Shown here: piece after piece, positions 58,115 to 64,000 of the stretch
Layout: each line of letters begins with the position of its first letter
Position numbering within the stretch: position 1 is the first letter of the stretch
Assembly (NCBI GenBank): GCA_025153755.1
Contig: JAOALD010000003.1
Span: 186,001-250,000, forward strand
Length of the DNA: 64,000 bases
Reading direction: 5' to 3'
Source of the DNA: SAR92 clade bacterium H921
GTDB taxonomy: Bacteria; Pseudomonadota; Gammaproteobacteria; Pseudomonadales; Porticoccaceae
The notes under the pieces: model-generated
Seen by the model: only the letters and a program-made list of their open reading frames with translations
Told to the model about the DNA's origin: nothing
Database searches by the model: none
Made by a program: the position numbers and the translations under genes

Positions 58115-58126
58115 CAGGGAACCAGA

Positions 58127-58570
58127 GTGCCAGATAAAATACATTTAACAGTTGCCACAGTTATCGAACAAGATAGTAAATTTTTAATGGTCAAAGAGAC
58201 CAGAAATAATGCTCAGGTGATTAATCAGCCAGCCGGCCACGTTGAGCCAGGCGAAGAAATCTTGCAGGCAGCACTACGTGAAACTCTCGAAGAAACCGGT
58301 TGGGAAGTTGCCATTAGTGGATTTCTTGGTTTTTCCACTCACCATGCTGCCAATGGGATCACCTATTATAGACTTAGCTTTGTGGCACAGCCTCTGCGGC
58401 TAGTTGAAGATGCGGTCATCGACTCGGATATCGACGAGGCAGTATGGATGTCAATCGATGAGATTAGAGCGAATACTGGCGTCCTGCGCAGCGGCATAGT
58501 GCTTGACTGCATAGAAGATTATCGCGCCCAGCGCATTTTCCCCTTGGAAATATTTCGTAACGGCTTATAG
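58127..58570 (+). CDS. nudJ: NUDIX hydrolase NudJ
   Basis: A 147-residue Nudix protein. The Nudix box GHVEPGEEILQAALRETLEETGW (about 36-58) is complete, with the REtleEtg catalytic core. In E. coli NudJ is a phosphatase of thiamine pyrophosphate intermediates and nucleotides. The GTG start has AGGGA upstream. The order rluE-nudJ-mnmA-hflD-purB is the same as in E. coli, reversed in direction, which supports the name. Confidence 0.92.
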   Translation: MPDKIHLTVATVIEQDSKFLMVKETRNNAQVINQPAGHVEPGEEILQAALRETLEETGWEVAISGFLGFSTHHAANGITYYRLSFVAQPLRLVEDAVIDSDIDEAVWMSIDEIRANTGVLRSGIVLDCIEDYRAQRIFPLEIFRNGL

Positions 58571-58606
58571 TAATTGGCTTCGCGAGTATCCTAAATTTGG
58601 TGTTTG

Positions 58607-59715
58607 ATGAGCAAACTGCATAAAGTCATTGTTGGCATGTCCGGAGGGGTAGACTCCTCAGTGGCCGCCCTACTGCTGCTCCAACAAGGGTATCAGGTCG
58701 AAGGCCTGTTTATGAAAAACTGGGACGAGGACGATGGCTCTGAATACTGTACGGCCATAGCAGATCTTGCAGACGCCCAACAGGTTTGTGACAGACTCAA
58801 AATCCCTTTGCATACGGCTAACTTTGCGGCTGATTACTGGGATAATGTTTTCGAGTACTTCCTTGAGGAATACCGTCTCGGCCGGACTCCCAACCCAGAT
58901 ATTCTATGTAATCGTGAAATAAAATTTAAAGTCTTTCTCGATTATGCACAGCTGATGGGTGCCGATTTTATCGCCACAGGCCACTACACCAGAGTTGTTC
59001 GTAATCAGGGTCAGGCGCAATTGCTCAAAGGATTGGACAGCAACAAAGACCAGAGCTATTTTTTGCATGCTGTGGCCGAACCTGCCTTTGCGAAGTCACT
59101 TTTCCCCGTGGGGGAGTTAGAAAAGCCAGAGGTTCGCCGTATTGCTGATGAATACGGTTTTGTAACCTCTGATAAAAAGGATAGCACAGGCATTTGTTTT
59201 ATCGGCGAGCGCCGCTTCAAGGACTTTTTAGAGCAGTATATACCGGCCCAGCCGGGCCAGATGCGCACTCCTGAGGGCGAGCTTATGGGTGAGCATCAGG
59301 GACTGATGTTCTATACTCTAGGCCAACGTCAGGGTTTAGGGATAGGCGGCGTCAAAGAAGGAAGCGCTGAACCTTGGTACAGTCTAGCCAAAGACCTAGA
59401 AAATAATATTTTGGTCGTTGGCCAAGGCAGTCAGCACCCGCTACTATTTACCGACAGCCTAGTCGCCACCCAGACCAATTGGATAAATGACGCCCCCACT
59501 AATGATATAGGTTTTGAGTGCTATGCTAAAACTCGCTATCGTCAACCAGATCAACTGTGCTGGGTGACACCGGACAAGACTGGTGGCTGTTCTGTGCTAT
59601 TTGCCGAACCGCAACGCGCGGTTACCCCAGGGCAGTCAGTCGTTTTCTATCAAGGCGAGCGCTGCCTAGGCGGCGGTACTATTGAGCGAACCTGGAATAG
59701 CAAAAAAGAGGCCTG

Positions 59716-59716
<1 letters not shown>
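58607..59716 (+). CDS. mnmA: tRNA-specific 2-thiouridylase MnmA
   Basis: A 369-residue enzyme that 2-thiolates U34 of Lys, Glu and Gln tRNAs. The PP-loop is [12 protein letters not shown] near 10-21, the first catalytic Cys in [12 protein letters not shown] near 99-110 and the second in [12 protein letters not shown] near 194-205. ATG 58607 follows a TTG in frame 3 bases earlier; [10 protein letters not shown] is the family-like start. Its TGA overlaps the hflD ATG by one base. Confidence 0.96.
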
Positions 59717-61807
<2,091 letters not shown>

Positions 61808-61809
61808 CC

Positions 61810-62736
61810 ATGATTTTAGGTGATATTAGCGGCGCAGAGTTTCTCGCAAAGTACTGGCAAAAAAAACCACTCCTCGTTCGCAATGCCATCGCCAATTTTG
61901 AACCTCCTATCGATGGTGATGAGTTGGCTGGACTGGCGCTCGAGCACGATGTCGAGTCCCGACTGATTGTTGGCAAGGACTGGAAACTTGAACATGGACC
62001 CTTTGCCGAAGATCGATTTGCCAGCCTTCCTGACAGTCACTGGACCTTATTGGTTCAGGCAGTCGACCTTTGGATTCCTGAGGTAGCAGAGATTCTCAAG
62101 CACTTTGATTTTCTACCTCCTTGGCGTATCGATGACATCATGGTGAGTTATGCCGAAGATGGCGGTAGTGTTGGACCACATTTTGATTACTATGATGTTT
62201 TTCTGATTCAGGGTGCAGGACAGCGCAGATGGCAAATTGGCGAGCTCTGCGATGCAGACACGCCGCTAATTCAGAATTCTGAACTTAAAATTCTTGAGCA
62301 GTTCACTCCGCAGGATGAATGGGTCTTGGAAACCGGCGACATGCTCTATCTGCCGCCTAAAGTTTCCCATCATGGTATTGCTCTGGGCGATTGCACCACT
62401 TTTTCGGTAGGTTTTCGCACCCCGGCAGCCACTGAAATGCTCGATGACCTGGCCACAGAGTTACTCACAGGCATAGTCGCGCCGAATCATCTTCTTGACC
62501 CACCGTTGACTCCTGCAATGGCAGTGGATCAAATACCAAATGCCTATATCCAAAGGGTCAGGGCTTTACTATTGGATACCTTAGATGACGAGGCATTGTT
62601 GGCTCAGTGGTTTGCCCAATTTATGACGGCGCCCAAGTATCCAATGCTGGTTGAGCAAACCGGAGAGCAACGCCGAGCCTCCATTGAGGATAAAAATGGC
62701 GCTATTATCCAGTATGAAAACGGCCTACAAGAATAG
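61810..62736 (+). CDS. roxA: 50S ribosomal protein L16 arginine 3-hydroxylase
   Basis: A 308-residue JmjC/cupin Fe(II)/2-oxoglutarate oxygenase of the RoxA/YcfD family, which hydroxylates an Arg of ribosomal protein L16. The iron ligands are His and Asp in PHFDYYDVF near 118-126 and the second His in SHHGIALGD near 187-195. The N-terminus FLAKYWQKKPLLVRNA is family-typical. It starts 2 bases after purB and is convergent with the glutamyltranspeptidase gene. Confidence 0.93.
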   Translation: MILGDISGAEFLAKYWQKKPLLVRNAIANFEPPIDGDELAGLALEHDVESRLIVGKDWKLEHGPFAEDRFASLPDSHWTLLVQAVDLWIPEVAEILKHFDFLPPWRIDDIMVSYAEDGGSVGPHFDYYDVFLIQGAGQRRWQIGELCDADTPLIQNSELKILEQFTPQDEWVLETGDMLYLPPKVSHHGIALGDCTTFSVGFRTPAATEMLDDLATELLTGIVAPNHLLDPPLTPAMAVDQIPNAYIQRVRALLLDTLDDEALLAQWFAQFMTAPKYPMLVEQTGEQRRASIEDKNGAIIQYENGLQE

Positions 62737-62755
62737 ACAGTTGGCCAATGGGTTT

Positions 62756-64000
62756 CTAGGGCTGAGACACCGCGCCTGAACCATGACGTCTAGGATCAGC
62801 AGCCCCGAATAGCACACCGTTAGTATTCGATTGAATACTTTCGGTTGCTCCCAGCCTTCCGGGCTTCGCATTGACTATATGTCCCATCTCACGCAGTAAT
62901 CCCATAGTGTCGGTAGAAATGCCCGACTCATAATAGACAGTATCTGGTAGCCATTGATGATGAATTCTCGCAGCAGCAGTGGCCTCTGCTATGCCCATAT
63001 CAAACTCAAGTACATTGAGTATTATCTGCATAACCACCGTAATAATGGTGCTGCCCCCCGGGCTGCCCGTCGCGAGGATTGGCGCACCAGATGAGTCAAA
63101 AACAATAGTTGGAGTCATAGAGGATAACGGTCGTTTACCTGGTTGTATTGAATTGGCGATACCGCCAACTAGGCCGTAACCATTGGGAGAGCCTGGTTTA
63201 GCCGAAAAGTCATCCATTTCATTGTTGAGTAGAAAACCTGCGCCAGCTACGGAAATGCCACTGCCGTAGGAAAAATTTAATGTGTAGGTATTACTAACCA
63301 GATTGCCCCACTGATCCCAGGTACTAAAGTGCGTAGTTTCAGTACTCTCACCGTTGTCACTAAGGCCGGGGTGAACATCCTCTGAGCGGCTGGCATGATC
63401 TAGATCTATTTGTTGGGCTAATGTCGCGGCATATTTTTTATCTATGAGCTGCGCCATTGGTACAGGAAAAAACTCTGGATCACCAAGATATAGACTGCGG
63501 TCTGCATAGGCTCTCCGCATAGACTCAACCAAACGATGGATATAGTCGGCGCTATTGTGACCTAGCGTCTGAAGATCCCAGCGCTCCAATATATTTAGCA
63601 TCTGTACCAAATGAATACCACCTGATGAGGGTGGGGGCATGGCACATATCCTATTACTGCGGTAGTCACCACAGACCGGAGCACGTTCTATTACTCTGTA
63701 GTTATTTAAATCAGTCTCAGTTATCAGACCACCGCTGCGCTCCATTTGAGCAACAATCAGATCCGCAGTTTTACCTTTGTAAAAGCCTGCCGCACCATCA
63801 GCCGCAATACGCCGCAGCGAGGCCGCCAAATCACGTTGACGTAATAGATCGCCGGGGGCATAGCCATTACCGTTTGCCTTAAAAAAGTATTCTTTGCTTC
63901 CAGGGTCAGACTGCAGTCGCTCACTGCGAGAGGCCAATGATTCCGCCAGAGAGACGCTCACAGGAATGCCATTGCGGGCTAGATTAATAGCGGGTTTAAT
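62756..64000 (-). CDS. ggt: gamma-glutamyltranspeptidase, 5' part cut by the window edge
   Basis: About 414 residues are visible; the frame is open through position 64000, so the true start lies outside. The catalytic Thr is in ESTETTHFSTWDQWGN, where auto-cleavage forms the small subunit. Also visible are the large-subunit motif AINLARNGIPVS at the edge, ICAMPPPSSGGIHL and the C-terminal GSPGGSTIITVV. It transfers or hydrolyses gamma-glutamyl groups, chiefly of glutathione, in the periplasm. Signal peptide not visible because truncated. Confidence 0.93.
   Translation of the reverse strand: MKPAINLARNGIPVSVSLAESLASRSERLQSDPGSKEYFFKANGNGYAPGDLLRQRDLAASLRRIAADGAAGFYKGKTADLIVAQMERSGGLITETDLNNYRVIERAPVCGDYRSNRICAMPPPSSGGIHLVQMLNILERWDLQTLGHNSADYIHRLVESMRRAYADRSLYLGDPEFFPVPMAQLIDKKYAATLAQQIDLDHASRSEDVHPGLSDNGESTETTHFSTWDQWGNLVSNTYTLNFSYGSGISVAGAGFLLNNEMDDFSAKPGSPNGYGLVGGIANSIQPGKRPLSSMTPTIVFDSSGAPILATGSPGGSTIITVVMQIILNVLEFDMGIAEATAAARIHHQWLPDTVYYESGISTDTMGLLREMGHIVNAKPGRLGATESIQSNTNGVLFGAADPRRHGSGAVSQP

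Overview
The window reads as a chromosomal segment of a marine-type gammaproteobacterium, moderate in G+C and densely coded. Two long blocks follow the gene order known from Pseudomonas and relatives: yceF | yceD-rpmF-plsX-fabD-fabG-acpP-pabC-mltG-tmk-holB-pilZ-tatD, and gor/cysG-serS-rarA-lolA-ftsK | trxB-aat-bpt-infA | clpA-clpS | cspD | icd | rluE-nudJ-mnmA-hflD-purB-roxA. ThrH, PilZ, the iron-sulfur CysH and the many AGCS/amine genes would fit a Cellvibrionales/SAR92-like lineage, but that placement is inference from gene content. No rRNA, tRNA, CRISPR array, IS element or prophage was seen. No stretch longer than 300 bases lacks a gene; the largest gap is 294 bases (47209-47502).

Region 1 (1-10.8 kb) makes fatty-acid precursors, peptidoglycan termini, dTMP and part of the DNA polymerase clamp loader. 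A near-consensus promoter at 671-699 drives yceD-rpmF-plsX-fabD-fabG. acpP has its own promoter and a strong terminator. fabH and fabF are absent from the cluster. Region 2 (10.8-16.6 kb) has mdh, a PrxQ peroxidase, an isolated yajC, a PLP-dependent desulfhydrase/deaminase-like enzyme, an AGCS amino-acid:sodium symporter and a cytosolic 5'-nucleotidase. Region 3 (16.6-25.1 kb) covers sulfur assimilation (TauE-like exporter, CysB, CysH), ThrH, a TetR-DUF1285 pair, and the electron-transfer flavoprotein with its quinone oxidoreductase.

Region 4 (25.2-31.7 kb) is the least understood. On the minus strand a secreted His/Arg-rich protein, an ECF-like sigma factor, a single-span membrane protein with a purely acidic outer tail, and a secreted basic DUF3106 protein form one tight operon. 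Exonuclease III and the Prc protease follow. An orphan tyrosine recombinase lies just beyond, with a 20-bp palindrome in its leader. Region 5 (31.7-40.5 kb) is an amine/amino-acid scavenging cluster: a second AGCS symporter, a class I glutamine amidotransferase, a TauD-family dioxygenase, an eight-haem cytochrome fused to TPRs, a PuuA-like ligase and a PuuB-like oxidase. A TetR regulator sits in the oxidase operon. The ligase and oxidase are divergent and share a control region holding a 42-bp near-perfect inverted repeat and a second 16-bp palindrome.

Region 6 (40.5-64 kb) is core housekeeping: redox (gor, trxB), siroheme, aminoacylation, fluoride export, replication repair, lipoprotein sorting, chromosome translocation, N-degron proteolysis (aat, bpt, clpS, clpA), isocitrate dehydrogenase, RNA modification and purine synthesis. 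It ends with a gamma-glutamyltranspeptidase cut by the window edge. Several promoters (yceD, acpP, mdh, etfB, purB) share a G+C-rich stretch directly after the -10 box, which may mark growth-rate or ppGpp control.
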